A stretch of DNA of 36,110 bases from a virus: IMG/VR virus record IMGVR_UViG_3300017768_002628, positions 1 to 36,110 of that record; one strand, written 5' to 3'. Both the position numbers and the translations under genes were made by a program. Positions 1-8,177 of the stretch are shown here, in pieces (within the stretch, counting starts at the first letter, position 1; every line of letters begins with the position of its first letter). Below the pieces are notes generated by a model, which saw only the letters and a program-made list of their open reading frames with translations, had not been told where the DNA came from and made no database searches.

Positions 1-17
1 AGTTGGGGTAGGCAATT

Positions 18-29
18 CATAAATAAATA
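18..29 (+). promoter_or_regulatory. Candidate T4-type late promoter
   Basis: CATAAATA followed by an overlapping AATAAATA lies about 30 bases before the first start codon. T4-like late promoters carry TATAAATA, and cyanophage versions vary at the first base. No other gene is visible in bases 1-58. Confidence 0.45.
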
Positions 30-58
30 TAAGAAAAAGTAAAAGTATTTGTCTTCAG

Positions 59-1474
59 ATGGATAAACCTGCACAACAGGCACCTGGTGCTAATGATAAA
101 GTAAGAAAGGCTGCTAGACAGTTGGCATATGATGTTCGATATAAAGTAAAAGGTCAGTTCAAGGACGGGCAAAAAACTGATCCTGCCTCATTAAAGCGTG
201 CATACATGCAGCAGTTGGGTAAGTCTCCTGCTCCTGGTCCTGTTAAGGCACTTGCCAAAAAGATGCTCATTGGTGAAGAGTATGATTTCGTTAATCTTGA
301 TGGTGCTGCCAGTGATGCTATTCTAAGTGTCTTTGAAAAAATATTTGAGGCAGCAGAGGGATCTAAGTATACTGTAAGGGTTAAAGATAAGAAGACTGGT
401 AAGTCTTACCTCAGAAAAGCAGATCGTGCTAAGATTGCAGAACTGAGAAAGAATCCTAATATTTCTTCTGTGGAAATTGCCGGTAAGAGTTCCGGAGAAC
501 CTGATACTTACGACAAGACTGGTAAGGGAAAGAAAGCTGCTAAAGATTATGATGGTGATGGAAAAGTAGAAAGTGGTTCCAAGGAACATGCCGGTGCAGT
601 ACATAACGCCATACAACGTAAGAAGGGTGGGAAACCAGACGGACAAGATACTAGAACTGAAGAGTTTATTGTTGCCGAGGGTGAAGAGAAAGAAAAGAAA
701 CTTGATGTAATGAAGGGTAAGAATAAGGTTGTTGTGAATCCACCAATGAATGAGCAACAATCTACGATGGATAAACCTAAGACTGGTCCTTCACCAGAAG
801 AAAAGAGGCAACTTGATAATAAGAAAAAGATGCTTCAGAAAAAAATGATGATGCAAAGGCAGGCAATGCAAATGCAAAGACAGGGAAGATTGCCTTTGAA
901 TTATAGTGAAGAGAATGAAGGTTCCAAATCTAAAGAATCAAAGGAGACTCTAGATCCTAGAGGAAACTATGCTATGATGAATATGATTAAGAATAAGTTG
1001 AGAGTGAGAGGACTCAAGATGACTTATGATATGGAAGGTGAAATGGTTGATGAGAAGTATCAGGGGATGTATCAGTCTCCTGCTTCTACTTATAATAGGT
1101 TAAAGAGTAGTGACGAAAAGGCACGCATGTCCCCTGGTCGTCGTGCGATGGCAAAGTCTGATGAATTAGAAAAGTCTGAACCTGGTTCTAAGAGAGCAAA
1201 GGCACAAAAGAAAGCAGCAGGTCAAATGGCACGTAATTTTCAGTCTGCTCGTATGACTAAAGAGGAAACTGAAGATTCTCTGAGAGATCGTCGCATGGAA
1301 CGTGGTGGTGTTGATGGAAACACCAGATATGATAGACCTGCTAGAAATGTAGCAACCGGTCCAGTTGATAAAAAGAAAGCAGAAGAATCCAGAAAAAGAG
1401 CAATGGATGCCGTAAGAGCATCTATTACTGCTAAGTATGGCAAAGGTGCCATTATGGATACTAAGAAAAAATAA
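59..1474 (+). CDS. Conserved cyanophage protein, probable virion component, 471 aa
   Basis: A highly charged, low-complexity protein. A calcium-loop-like DxDGDG motif begins at D163 (DYDGDGK), the first half of an EF-hand or dockerin loop; the usual acidic twelfth position is not present. A Met/Lys/Gln-rich stretch near residues 255-285 should form a coiled coil, and the C-terminal third is rich in Lys, Arg and Glu. No signal peptide or membrane segment is seen. It sits behind a late-promoter-like motif and is followed with TAATG overlap by a DUF3008-like gene. Position and style match hypothetical or structural genes of T4-like cyanophages, but I cannot name an enzymatic role. The start is the first ATG; there is no strong ribosome binding site. 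Confidence 0.75.
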   Translation: MDKPAQQAPGANDKVRKAARQLAYDVRYKVKGQFKDGQKTDPASLKRAYMQQLGKSPAPGPVKALAKKMLIGEEYDFVNLDGAASDAILSVFEKIFEAAEGSKYTVRVKDKKTGKSYLRKADRAKIAELRKNPNISSVEIAGKSSGEPDTYDKTGKGKKAAKDYDGDGKVESGSKEHAGAVHNAIQRKKGGKPDGQDTRTEEFIVAEGEEKEKKLDVMKGKNKVVVNPPMNEQQSTMDKPKTGPSPEEKRQLDNKKKMLQKKMMMQRQAMQMQRQGRLPLNYSEENEGSKSKESKETLDPRGNYAMMNMIKNKLRVRGLKMTYDMEGEMVDEKYQGMYQSPASTYNRLKSSDEKARMSPGRRAMAKSDELEKSEPGSKRAKAQKKAAGQMARNFQSARMTKEETEDSLRDRRMERGGVDGNTRYDRPARNVATGPVDKKKAEESRKRAMDAVRASITAKYGKGAIMDTKKK

Positions 1475-1830
1475 TGCCTGCTGTATCAAAAGCACAGCAG
1501 AGATTTATGGGTATGGTGTATGCCACCAAAAAAGGTGACATGCCCAACCCATCTCCTGAAGTTGCTGCAGCAGCTGCATCCATGAAAAAGAAAGATGCAA
1601 AAGATTTTGCATCAACTAAGCATAAAGGTCTTCCTGAAAAGAAAGTAGCAAAGGAAGAAACTAAGTATGATAGATATGATAGAGAGAAGAAAAAATTTGA
1701 GAAGGCAGATAAAAGAATGAAGTTTGGCAAATTTTATGCCAAGGCAAAAGAGGCAAGAGATCGTCTTCGTCCAGGTGAAGTAAAGAAATGGGACAAAGAA
1801 AAGGGAAGATTCGTATCAAATAAAGAGTGA
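1474..1830 (+). CDS. DUF3008-like small basic protein, 118 aa
   Basis: The N-terminus MPAVSKAQQRFMGMV and the later block KKDAKDFASTKHKGLPEKK are hallmarks of the DUF3008 family of small basic proteins in phages and bacteria. Its molecular function is not known. The family part covers roughly residues 1-57; the rest is a Lys/Glu-rich, probably helical tail. The ATG overlaps the stop of the preceding gene (TAATG), so translation is probably coupled. Lys-rich composition and late-promoter context fit a virion-associated or nucleic-acid-binding protein, which is inference. Confidence 0.85.
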   Translation: MPAVSKAQQRFMGMVYATKKGDMPNPSPEVAAAAASMKKKDAKDFASTKHKGLPEKKVAKEETKYDRYDREKKKFEKADKRMKFGKFYAKAKEARDRLRPGEVKKWDKEKGRFVSNKE

Positions 1831-1863
1831 ATAGCTATATAGTGTAGATGTTGGTATCAAACT

Positions 1864-2067
1864 ATGTTAGCATTTTTACTCCCACTTGCCTCAAAAATTA
1901 TTAAAGATGCAGTTGCCAAGATTCCGGAGAATGAAGAACTTGGTGAGAAGATGGTTGAGATCTGTCTTGTTATTCTTTCTAAGGCAGTTAAGTTAACTAA
2001 AACTGAAATGGACGATCAATTGCTTGAAGTAGTGGCAAAGGCAATTAAAACCAGAGAAGAGGAATAA
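1864..2067 (+). CDS. Small conserved phage protein, 67 aa
   Basis: Short protein with a hydrophobic N-terminus (MLAFLLPLASKII) followed by amphipathic helices alternating acidic and hydrophobic residues. It could be a peripheral membrane or oligomeric helical protein. No family recognised. It lies between the DUF3008-like gene and a late promoter, so it probably belongs to the upstream late transcript. Reading frame, composition and position support a real gene; function unknown. Confidence 0.6.
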   Translation: MLAFLLPLASKIIKDAVAKIPENEELGEKMVEICLVILSKAVKLTKTEMDDQLLEVVAKAIKTREEE

Positions 2068-2069
2068 AT

Positions 2070-2077
2070 TATAAATA
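2070..2077 (+). promoter_or_regulatory. T4-type late promoter, perfect TATAAATA
   Basis: Exact TATAAATA, 31 bases before the ATG at 2108 and just after the preceding stop codon. This is the T4 late promoter consensus recognised with gp55-type sigma and gp33/gp45. Confidence 0.7.
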
Positions 2078-2107
2078 TCTGTATAAAGAATTATAGGGTA
2101 AGGAAAC

Positions 2108-2617
2108 ATGTCTCTTTGGGGCAATAAAGATGCCGTCTATTCTGACGGAACAATTGCAATTAGTGGTGTAACTGTAACTGGAACCGGAACAACTTTTAAT
2201 ACAGCAGGATTAATTAGTGCTGGTGATGTACTCACTGTAGGCACTGGTTCTACTCAAGGTGAAGCAGTTATTGCTAGTGTAACTAATGGAACTACTCTAG
2301 TTTTAGAAGCAGGTCCAAGCACATTAGATACTGGTACGATTTCTGGTGCAGCATATGTAATCAGTCAGAGACCTATATCCACAATTTTTGACACTAATTA
2401 TGACGCTGCAGAAATTTATGGTGTAGATACTACCGAACAAAGTGTTGCAAATGCTGCTTCAGGTGAGGCACGTCAATATGCACCTGCTCATGCCGGTTGG
2501 GTTGGTATCACGACATATGTTGATAATCACGGAAATCTGAGAGTAAAAACTGAAACTCTTGTTGCGGGAAGCACAATTACTGGTGATGCGGAAGATACTA
2601 AGTTCCCAGATAGCTAA
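2108..2617 (+). CDS. Predicted virion structural protein, beta-rich, 169 aa
   Basis: Begins MSLWGNKD and continues with Thr/Gly/Val-rich alternating sequence (SGVTVTGTGTTFNTAG, then a second beta block near residues 45-65), typical of beta-sandwich phage surface or tail proteins. No signal peptide, membrane segment or catalytic motif. An AGGA ribosome site precedes the ATG, and a perfect late promoter lies 31 bases upstream, so high late expression is likely. Proteins with this MSLWGN-type start recur in T4-like cyanophages as hypothetical or structural proteins. A decoration or tail role is inference. Confidence 0.7.
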   Translation: MSLWGNKDAVYSDGTIAISGVTVTGTGTTFNTAGLISAGDVLTVGTGSTQGEAVIASVTNGTTLVLEAGPSTLDTGTISGAAYVISQRPISTIFDTNYDAAEIYGVDTTEQSVANAASGEARQYAPAHAGWVGITTYVDNHGNLRVKTETLVAGSTITGDAEDTKFPDS

Positions 2618-2633
2618 TAAAATGAGATAAGAT

Positions 2634-3005
2634 ATGAGATTTGATGAATTGAACGAGGGTAATTATCTACTCTTTGCTATAAAATTTTATGATAATCCTC
2701 AGGCAGTAACCAAGGATGATTTTGAGGACGATTTAAAACGTATCAAATATATCAAAAGGTTACTGAAAAGATATAAAAATTCTGGGCAATTAAAAACACA
2801 TCTCATACTTAATCATTTAACGGTTCTGTTCAACGTCTTCAGTGACGCTGCAGTGCCGTTATTGTTTTACAATATGGAACGTGAACTTTGGCCATGTATA
2901 AAAAGTTTTCTAATATTTTTGGATCGTATTCCAGAATATCCGAAGACAAAAATATCTGATATTGAAGAAGATTACTATTGTTTAGCACAACTAAGGGCAC
3001 TCTAA
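2634..3005 (+). CDS. Conserved T4-like marine phage protein, 123 aa
   Basis: Starts MRFDELNEGNYLLFAIKFYDNPQ, a pattern I associate with a conserved family of unknown function in marine T4-like phages. Predicted all-helical, with a basic patch at residues 35-50 (KRIKYIKRLLKRYK) and hydrophobic helices later (LNHLTVLFNVF, SFLIFLDRIP). It shows no resemblance I can see to T4 gp33 or other named small regulators. Its stop overlaps the next start (taATG), so the two are likely co-translated. Function unknown. Confidence 0.75.
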   Translation: MRFDELNEGNYLLFAIKFYDNPQAVTKDDFEDDLKRIKYIKRLLKRYKNSGQLKTHLILNHLTVLFNVFSDAAVPLLFYNMERELWPCIKSFLIFLDRIPEYPKTKISDIEEDYYCLAQLRAL

Positions 3006-3196
3006 TGAATATAGATAAAATTCTAAATATTATTAGAAATCTTAATGAAGAGGGAATCCCAACAAATAATGCTAGTGGTGGTGCAATAGCAGGATTGCCC
3101 CCCGATGAACCTCCTGTGAAGAAAAAAAGAAAACAAACTCCTGTAGGAAGATATGGTTCGAGAAGAATGTGGATACAGAATTTAAAAAATGGATAA
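3005..3196 (+). CDS. Small conserved cyanophage protein, 63 aa
   Basis: ATG at 3005 is chosen over an upstream TTG because it overlaps the preceding TAA. N-terminal amphipathic helix (MNIDKILNIIRNLNEEG), a Gly/Ala linker, a Pro-Pro turn and a basic stretch (KKKRKQTPVGRYGSRRMW). Asn/Gly-rich linker plus KKKRK and GSRRMW motifs recur in small cyanophage proteins of unknown role. The basic C-terminus could contact nucleic acid. Overlaps the next gene by 8 bases. Confidence 0.65.
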   Translation: MNIDKILNIIRNLNEEGIPTNNASGGAIAGLPPDEPPVKKKRKQTPVGRYGSRRMWIQNLKNG

Positions 3197-3590
3197 CGAT
3201 AACGATAACAGTAGTAATAATGTTAATTCGGCAATCTTAGAAAGACTAGAACGTGTGGTTGAGTCTTTGCAGGATAACTCTGTAAAGATGGGACAACTGC
3301 TTGCTGTTCATAATGAAAAATTAGAGAAACAAGATAGAATTGATGCAGTTCTATTTGAAAAAGTAGAAAGTGTTCATCGTGAAGTCAATAGAAGAGCAGA
3401 TGAAATAAAAAAAGGATGTGAAAGAGATATAAGAAAAATTGATGAACGTCTTCGTATTATGGAAAAGAAGATGTGGACTATTGCCGGTTCCCTAATTGTG
3501 ATATCATTTATAGTTAGTATGCCAGGTCAAAAACTGCTACAAATCTTCTTGACTCCACAGGCACAGCAGGTTATAATGGAAAGACAGTAG
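3189..3590 (+). CDS. Coiled-coil protein with C-terminal membrane anchor, 133 aa
   Basis: After an Asn/Asp-rich start, residues 15-95 form a long charged coiled coil (ILERLERVVESL..., EKLEKQDRIDAVLFEKVE). One hydrophobic segment (WTIAGSLIVISFIVSM, about 97-112) and a short tail follow. This layout resembles small XhlA-type or other C-tail-anchored phage proteins, which are sometimes linked to lysis, but no specific residues prove it. It lies directly upstream of the primase gene. Function unknown; the topology is clear. Confidence 0.7.
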   Translation: MDNDNDNSSNNVNSAILERLERVVESLQDNSVKMGQLLAVHNEKLEKQDRIDAVLFEKVESVHREVNRRADEIKKGCERDIRKIDERLRIMEKKMWTIAGSLIVISFIVSMPGQKLLQIFLTPQAQQVIMERQ

Positions 3591-3602
3591 AAGTCTCTTG
3601 TA

Positions 3603-4574
3603 ATGGATCTGGTTGACTCCAAGTATATTGGTCTAATATCATCACGTCTCCAGAAATTTAAAAAAGTAAAAAATAATCTTTATAATTTCAGGTGTCCTAT
3701 CTGTGGAGACTCACAGAAGAATAAAAACAAGACAAGGGGATATCTTTACCAGGTCAAGAATAATACTAACTTCAAGTGCCATAATTGTGGTGCCAGTATG
3801 TCATTGAATAATTTTATCAAGACTCTTGACGGCACATTGCACAAGCAATATACAATGGAAAAATTTAAGGAGGGGCACACAGGTAAAAATTTTGTTGTTG
3901 AAGAACCAAAGTTAGAGTTTAAAAAACCAGTATTTAAAAAATCAATTAATCTTCCAAAGGCATCTTCAAATCCTGTTGCCAAACGATATCTTGAGAATAG
4001 AAAAATTAATCCTGATAAGTTTTATTATGCTGACAGATTTAAATCGTGGACAAATACACAGAAAAAAACATTTGACACTATAGGTAGGGATGAACCTAGA
4101 ATTGTCATACCAATGTATGATGAAACAAAAAATTTAATAGGATTTCAGGGAAGAGCACTAGATAAATCTCCTAATAAATATATCACCATTATGATTCAGG
4201 ACGAGGCACCAAAAGCATATGGAATTGAAACAATTGACAAAACCTCTACCGTCTATATTACAGAAGGTCCTTTTGACTCGACATTCATACGCAACTCGAT
4301 TGCTATGTGCGGAGCTGATGCTGATGTGCATAGTTGGGGGATTAGCAATCCTGTTTGGGTTTATGATAACGAACCCAGGAACAGAGAGATTGTCGAACGA
4401 ATCTCTAGAACAATCGATAGTGGCGACTCCGTAATTATTTGGCCGACAAATATAACGGAGAAAGATATCAATGATATGATTCTTGCTGGACATGAAGTTA
4501 TGTCCATGTTAAAATCAAATACATATCAAGGCTTAGAAGCAAAAATTAAATTTAACAATTGGAAAAAAATATGA
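3603..4574 (+). CDS. 61: DNA primase, T4 gp61 type
   Basis: DnaG-related primase that lays down RNA primers for lagging-strand synthesis with the gp41-type helicase. Residues 31-62 hold a CPIC...CHNC zinc ribbon (C31, C34, C59, C62) followed by GASMSLNNFI, as in T4 gp61. A TOPRIM domain follows, with the acidic motif TEGPFDS at 220-226 (E221, D225) and a second acidic patch around WVYDNEPRN. Length of 323 aa is near T4 gp61 (about 342). The stop overlaps the nrdA start (ATGA), tying primer synthesis to dNTP supply in one transcript. No truncation seen. Confidence 0.9.
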   Translation: MDLVDSKYIGLISSRLQKFKKVKNNLYNFRCPICGDSQKNKNKTRGYLYQVKNNTNFKCHNCGASMSLNNFIKTLDGTLHKQYTMEKFKEGHTGKNFVVEEPKLEFKKPVFKKSINLPKASSNPVAKRYLENRKINPDKFYYADRFKSWTNTQKKTFDTIGRDEPRIVIPMYDETKNLIGFQGRALDKSPNKYITIMIQDEAPKAYGIETIDKTSTVYITEGPFDSTFIRNSIAMCGADADVHSWGISNPVWVYDNEPRNREIVERISRTIDSGDSVIIWPTNITEKDINDMILAGHEVMSMLKSNTYQGLEAKIKFNNWKKI

Positions 4575-6868
4575 CCAACGGCACAAAAGTAGTCAAGAGA
4601 AACGGCACAACAGAACCTCTTGATTTGAATAAACTTCATAAGATGGTTGATGAGGCATGTAAGGATCTTGCCGGAGTTTCTGCAAGTCAGGTTGAAATTC
4701 AATCTGGTATTCAGTTTTATGATGGTGTTTCTACAGAAGAAATTCAAGAGATTCTGATTCGATCGGCAAGTGATCTTATTGATCTGGATCATCCCAATTA
4801 TCAATTTGTTGCTGCACGTCTGCTTTTGTTTGCCCTTCGTAAGCAATTGTATGGACGTATGCATCAAGCACCGACTGTTAAAAATCATGTGAATGATTGT
4901 ATCAAAAAAGGTGTCTATGATGCCGAAATTATGAATCTGTATGATGCTGAAGAATTTGATAAACTTCAATCTTTCATAGATCATGACCGTGATTATTTGT
5001 TTACATATGCCGGATTACGGCAAGTTGTGGATAAATATCTTGTACAGGATAGGAGCACTGGAGCACTCTATGAAACTCCACAGTTCATGTACTTGCTGAT
5101 TGCAGCAACCATTTTTTCCAAATATCCTAAGGACACAAGGTTGGATTATGTCAAAAGATACTACGACGCAATCTCCAAACACAAAATCAACATTCCCACA
5201 CCTATCATGGCAGGAGTGCGAACTCCACTTCGACAATATGCTAGCTGTGTTCTTGTTGATGTTGATGACTCCCTCGATAGCATCTTTAGCTCTGATATGG
5301 CTATTGGCAGATACGTTGCACAAAGGGCGGGCATCGGTATCAACGCAGGCAGAATCCGTGGCGTCAACAGTAAAATCAGAGGCGGAGAAGTTCAACACAC
5401 AGGTGTTGTACCTTTCCTTAAAAAGTTTGAATCAACTGTCCGCTGCTGTACACAGAATGGAATTCGTGGTGGGTCAGCGACTGTCCACTTCCCAATCTGG
5501 CACCAAGAAATAGAAGATATTATTGTTCTTAAGAACAATAAAGGCACAGAAGATAACAGGGTAAGAAAACTTGATTACTCCATCCAGATTTCAAAACTTT
5601 TCTATGAGCGTTTCATCCAGAATGGAGAAATTAGCTTATTCTCACCGCATGACGTACCAGGTCTCAATGATGCTTTTGGTACTGATTCATTTGACTCTCT
5701 CTATGTGGGTTATGAACAGGATGAGTCTGTTCCAAGAAAGACTATCAGAGCACAAGAACTTTTTCTGGACATCTTGAAAGAAAGAGCAGAAACTGGTAGA
5801 CTGTACATCATGAATATTGATCACTGTAACAGTCATTCATCTTTCCTTGATAAAGTTGAGATGAGTAATTTGTGTCAAGAGATCACTCTTCCTACCAAAC
5901 CACTGAACCACATTGACGATGAATCTGGGGAAATTGCTCTCTGTATCCTTTCTGCTATTAATATTGGTAAAATTAGGGGCACTGAGGATCTTGAAAGCCT
6001 CTGTGATCTTGCTGTTAGGAGTCTTGATGAACTTATTGATTTTCAAGGATACCCCATCAGAGCAGCAGAAACTGCCACAAAGGCAAGGAGATCCCTTGGT
6101 ATTGGTTACATTGGACTAGCACACTATCTTGCTAAGCACGGGGTGTCCTATAATGATTCTGAGGCATGGAAACTTGTGCATGATCTCACTGAGGCATTTC
6201 AATATTATCTTATTCGTGCTACAGTAGATCTTGCCAAGGAGAAAGGTGCCTGTGAATATAGTTACAGAACAAAGTATGGAAGTGGAATTCTTCCCATTGA
6301 TACATATAAGAGTGATGTCGATGAGATAGTCCCAAATGAGCTTCACTATGATTGGGAGAATCTTAGAGACGACGTTATTCTATACGGAATACGGAACTCA
6401 ACACTGTCGGCACAAATGCCTTCAGAGAGCAGTTCCGTTGTGTCAAATGCCACGAATGGAATCGAACCACCTAGAGCGTACTTGTCCACTAAAAAGAGCA
6501 AGAAGGGAACCCTTAAACAGGTTGTTCCACAATACACAACTCTTAAAAACAATTATACGCTTCTTTGGGATATGGAGTCCAATAATGGTTATATTAATAT
6601 TGTTGCTGTAATGCAAAAATTCTTTGACCAGGCAATTTCTGGAAACTGGAGTTACAATCCACAACAATATGAGAACAATGAAGTTCCTGTTTCAGTGATG
6701 GCACAGGATCTACTTAAAACATATAAGTATGGATGGAAGACTTCTTATTATCAGAACACATATGATAATAAGAATGATGAACTTGAGGAAACAAAGTCCG
6801 AATTAGAAAGTTTAATTAGTCAATTAGAAACCGCCGAGGAGGAAGACTGTGAGTCTTGTAAAATTTAA
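4571..6868 (+). CDS. nrdA: Class I ribonucleoside-diphosphate reductase, alpha subunit
   Basis: Large subunit that reduces ribonucleoside diphosphates to deoxy forms with NrdB. The ATG at 4571 overlaps the primase stop; a TTG twelve bases earlier is less likely. An ATP-cone lies at about residues 5-90 (VVKRNG...), so the activity-control site is present. Catalytic residues are visible: C226 (YASC), N433/C435/E437 (SNLCQEI), C458 (IALC), Y726-Y727 (SYYQ), and a C-terminal CESCKI redox pair for thioredoxin or glutaredoxin. At 765 aa it is full length, with no intein or intron seen. Confidence 0.96.
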   Translation: MTNGTKVVKRNGTTEPLDLNKLHKMVDEACKDLAGVSASQVEIQSGIQFYDGVSTEEIQEILIRSASDLIDLDHPNYQFVAARLLLFALRKQLYGRMHQAPTVKNHVNDCIKKGVYDAEIMNLYDAEEFDKLQSFIDHDRDYLFTYAGLRQVVDKYLVQDRSTGALYETPQFMYLLIAATIFSKYPKDTRLDYVKRYYDAISKHKINIPTPIMAGVRTPLRQYASCVLVDVDDSLDSIFSSDMAIGRYVAQRAGIGINAGRIRGVNSKIRGGEVQHTGVVPFLKKFESTVRCCTQNGIRGGSATVHFPIWHQEIEDIIVLKNNKGTEDNRVRKLDYSIQISKLFYERFIQNGEISLFSPHDVPGLNDAFGTDSFDSLYVGYEQDESVPRKTIRAQELFLDILKERAETGRLYIMNIDHCNSHSSFLDKVEMSNLCQEITLPTKPLNHIDDESGEIALCILSAINIGKIRGTEDLESLCDLAVRSLDELIDFQGYPIRAAETATKARRSLGIGYIGLAHYLAKHGVSYNDSEAWKLVHDLTEAFQYYLIRATVDLAKEKGACEYSYRTKYGSGILPIDTYKSDVDEIVPNELHYDWENLRDDVILYGIRNSTLSAQMPSESSSVVSNATNGIEPPRAYLSTKKSKKGTLKQVVPQYTTLKNNYTLLWDMESNNGYINIVAVMQKFFDQAISGNWSYNPQQYENNEVPVSVMAQDLLKTYKYGWKTSYYQNTYDNKNDELEETKSELESLISQLETAEEEDCESCKI

Positions 6869-8039
6869 AACAGATTCTGTGGACAACAAAAATACACCGG
6901 TCACTGAAATGACCGTCTTTAATTCTGAACAGGTTGATAGAAAAAAGCAACCAATGTTTTTTGGAAAACCTTTGGGTATTCAAAGGTATGACTCTTATAA
7001 GTATCCGGTTTTTGATAAACTGACTACTCAACAACTTGGATACTTCTGGAGACCTGAAGAAGTTTCATTACAAAAAGATCGTGCAGACTATCAGACACTA
7101 CGACCTGAACAAAAGCACATTTTTACCAGCAATCTTAAATATCAGATTATGCTGGATTCTGTACAAGGGCGTGGTCCTGGGATGGCTTTTATCCCTTACT
7201 GTTCACTACCTGAATTAGAAGCATGTATGGAAGTCTGGGGATTCATGGAAATGATCCACAGTCGTTCATATACATATCTCATTAAGAATGTTTATTCGGA
7301 TCCTTCAGAAGTATTTGATACTATTCTAAATGATGATCGTATTCTTGAACGTGCCACTAGTGTGACTGAGGCATATAATGACTTCATTAATTCTGCACAT
7401 CATTATGACAGTAGTAATGATTGGAAGTACGCATTAGAAGAAGTTACCTATGCACAAGAATCAAGATATGAACTCAAACGCAAACTCTATAGAGCAATTG
7501 CAAACGTTAATATTCTTGAAGGTATTCGCTTTTATGTCAGTTTCGCTTGTAGTTTTGCATTTGGCGAACTCAAACTTATGGAGGGAAGTGCAAAAATCAT
7601 CTCCTTAATTGCAAGAGATGAAAATCAGCACTTGGTAATTACTCAGAACATTCTAAATAAGTGGAGAAACGGTGACGACCCAGATATGCAAAAAATTGCC
7701 AAGGAGGAAGAACCTTGGTTAATTCGCACATTTGAAAATGCAGTGAATCAAGAAAAACTTTGGGCAGAGTATTTGTTTAAAGATGGTTCTATGATTGGTT
7801 TAAATGATAAACTATTGCAGCAATATGTTGAATGGATTGCCAACCGTCGAATGAAGACAATTGGATTAAAACCGATCTATGACATTGCCGCAAAGAATAA
7901 TCCACTTCCTTGGACAGAGCACTGGATATCTTCAAAAGGTCTTCAGGTTGCCCCACAAGAAACCGAAGTCGAGTCCTACATTGTTGGAGGAATTAAACAA
8001 GATGTCAAAGGAGATACCTTCGCAGGATTTAGTCTCTGA
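6849..8039 (+). CDS. nrdB: Class I ribonucleoside-diphosphate reductase, beta subunit
   Basis: Radical-bearing small subunit partner of NrdA. Start is GTG at 6849, supported by a strong GAGGAGG ribosome site at about 6836-6842; it overlaps nrdA by 20 bases. Metal and radical residues are visible: E134, H137 and Y141 in EMIHSRSY (Y141 corresponds to the E. coli radical Tyr122), and the later ARDENQH motif supplies another Glu and His. Upstream DRADYQ supplies the first Asp. At 396 aa it is near normal length and ends FAGFSL, a hydrophobic tail suited to docking on NrdA. Confidence 0.95.
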   Translation: MSLVKFKTDSVDNKNTPVTEMTVFNSEQVDRKKQPMFFGKPLGIQRYDSYKYPVFDKLTTQQLGYFWRPEEVSLQKDRADYQTLRPEQKHIFTSNLKYQIMLDSVQGRGPGMAFIPYCSLPELEACMEVWGFMEMIHSRSYTYLIKNVYSDPSEVFDTILNDDRILERATSVTEAYNDFINSAHHYDSSNDWKYALEEVTYAQESRYELKRKLYRAIANVNILEGIRFYVSFACSFAFGELKLMEGSAKIISLIARDENQHLVITQNILNKWRNGDDPDMQKIAKEEEPWLIRTFENAVNQEKLWAEYLFKDGSMIGLNDKLLQQYVEWIANRRMKTIGLKPIYDIAAKNNPLPWTEHWISSKGLQVAPQETEVESYIVGGIKQDVKGDTFAGFSL

Positions 8040-8130
8040 TAGTATGAGAGCATATAGAGAGGCAGCATTATCTGATTCCTATATGTTCGGTGAATATGAT
8101 GGATATCAAGCATACAAGGGGGACGAGTAG
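8002..8130 (+). CDS. Short ORF overlapping the nrdB 3' end, 42 aa
   Basis: Starts ATG at 8002 with GGAGG at 7986-7990, 11 bases upstream, and runs out of frame through the last 38 bases of nrdB. Sequence MSKEIPSQDLVSDSMRAY, then a Tyr/Gly/Asp-rich end; no cysteines or membrane segment. A shorter version could start at 8044. Its stop lies inside the first terminator arm region, as expected for the last gene of the transcript. Function unknown. Confidence 0.5.
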   Translation: MSKEIPSQDLVSDSMRAYREAALSDSYMFGEYDGYQAYKGDE

Positions 8131-8143
8131 TCCCTCTTTTTTT
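8117..8143 (+). terminator. Rho-independent terminator after nrdB unit
   Basis: Stem AGGGGGAC / GTCCCTCT (8 pairs, one G-U) with loop GAGTA, then a run of seven T at 8137-8143. It closes the primase-nrdA-nrdB transcript. Confidence 0.85.
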
Positions 8144-8150
8144 ATAAATA
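8143..8150 (+). promoter_or_regulatory. T4-type late promoter, perfect TATAAATA
   Basis: Exact TATAAATA sharing its first T with the last T of the preceding terminator, 28 bases before the ATG at 8178. Terminator and late promoter are fused end to end. Confidence 0.75.
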
Positions 8151-8177
8151 TTTTCATATGGATACAGAATAAGAAAA

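Noticed and set aside
3189-3590. Firm naming of the coiled-coil tail-anchored protein as a holin or XhlA
   Set aside because: Topology alone is insufficient; no conserved residues were found.
7879-8001. N-terminal extension of the 42-aa ORF inside nrdB
   Set aside because: It is out-of-frame nrdB sequence; the ATG at 8002 has a better ribosome site.
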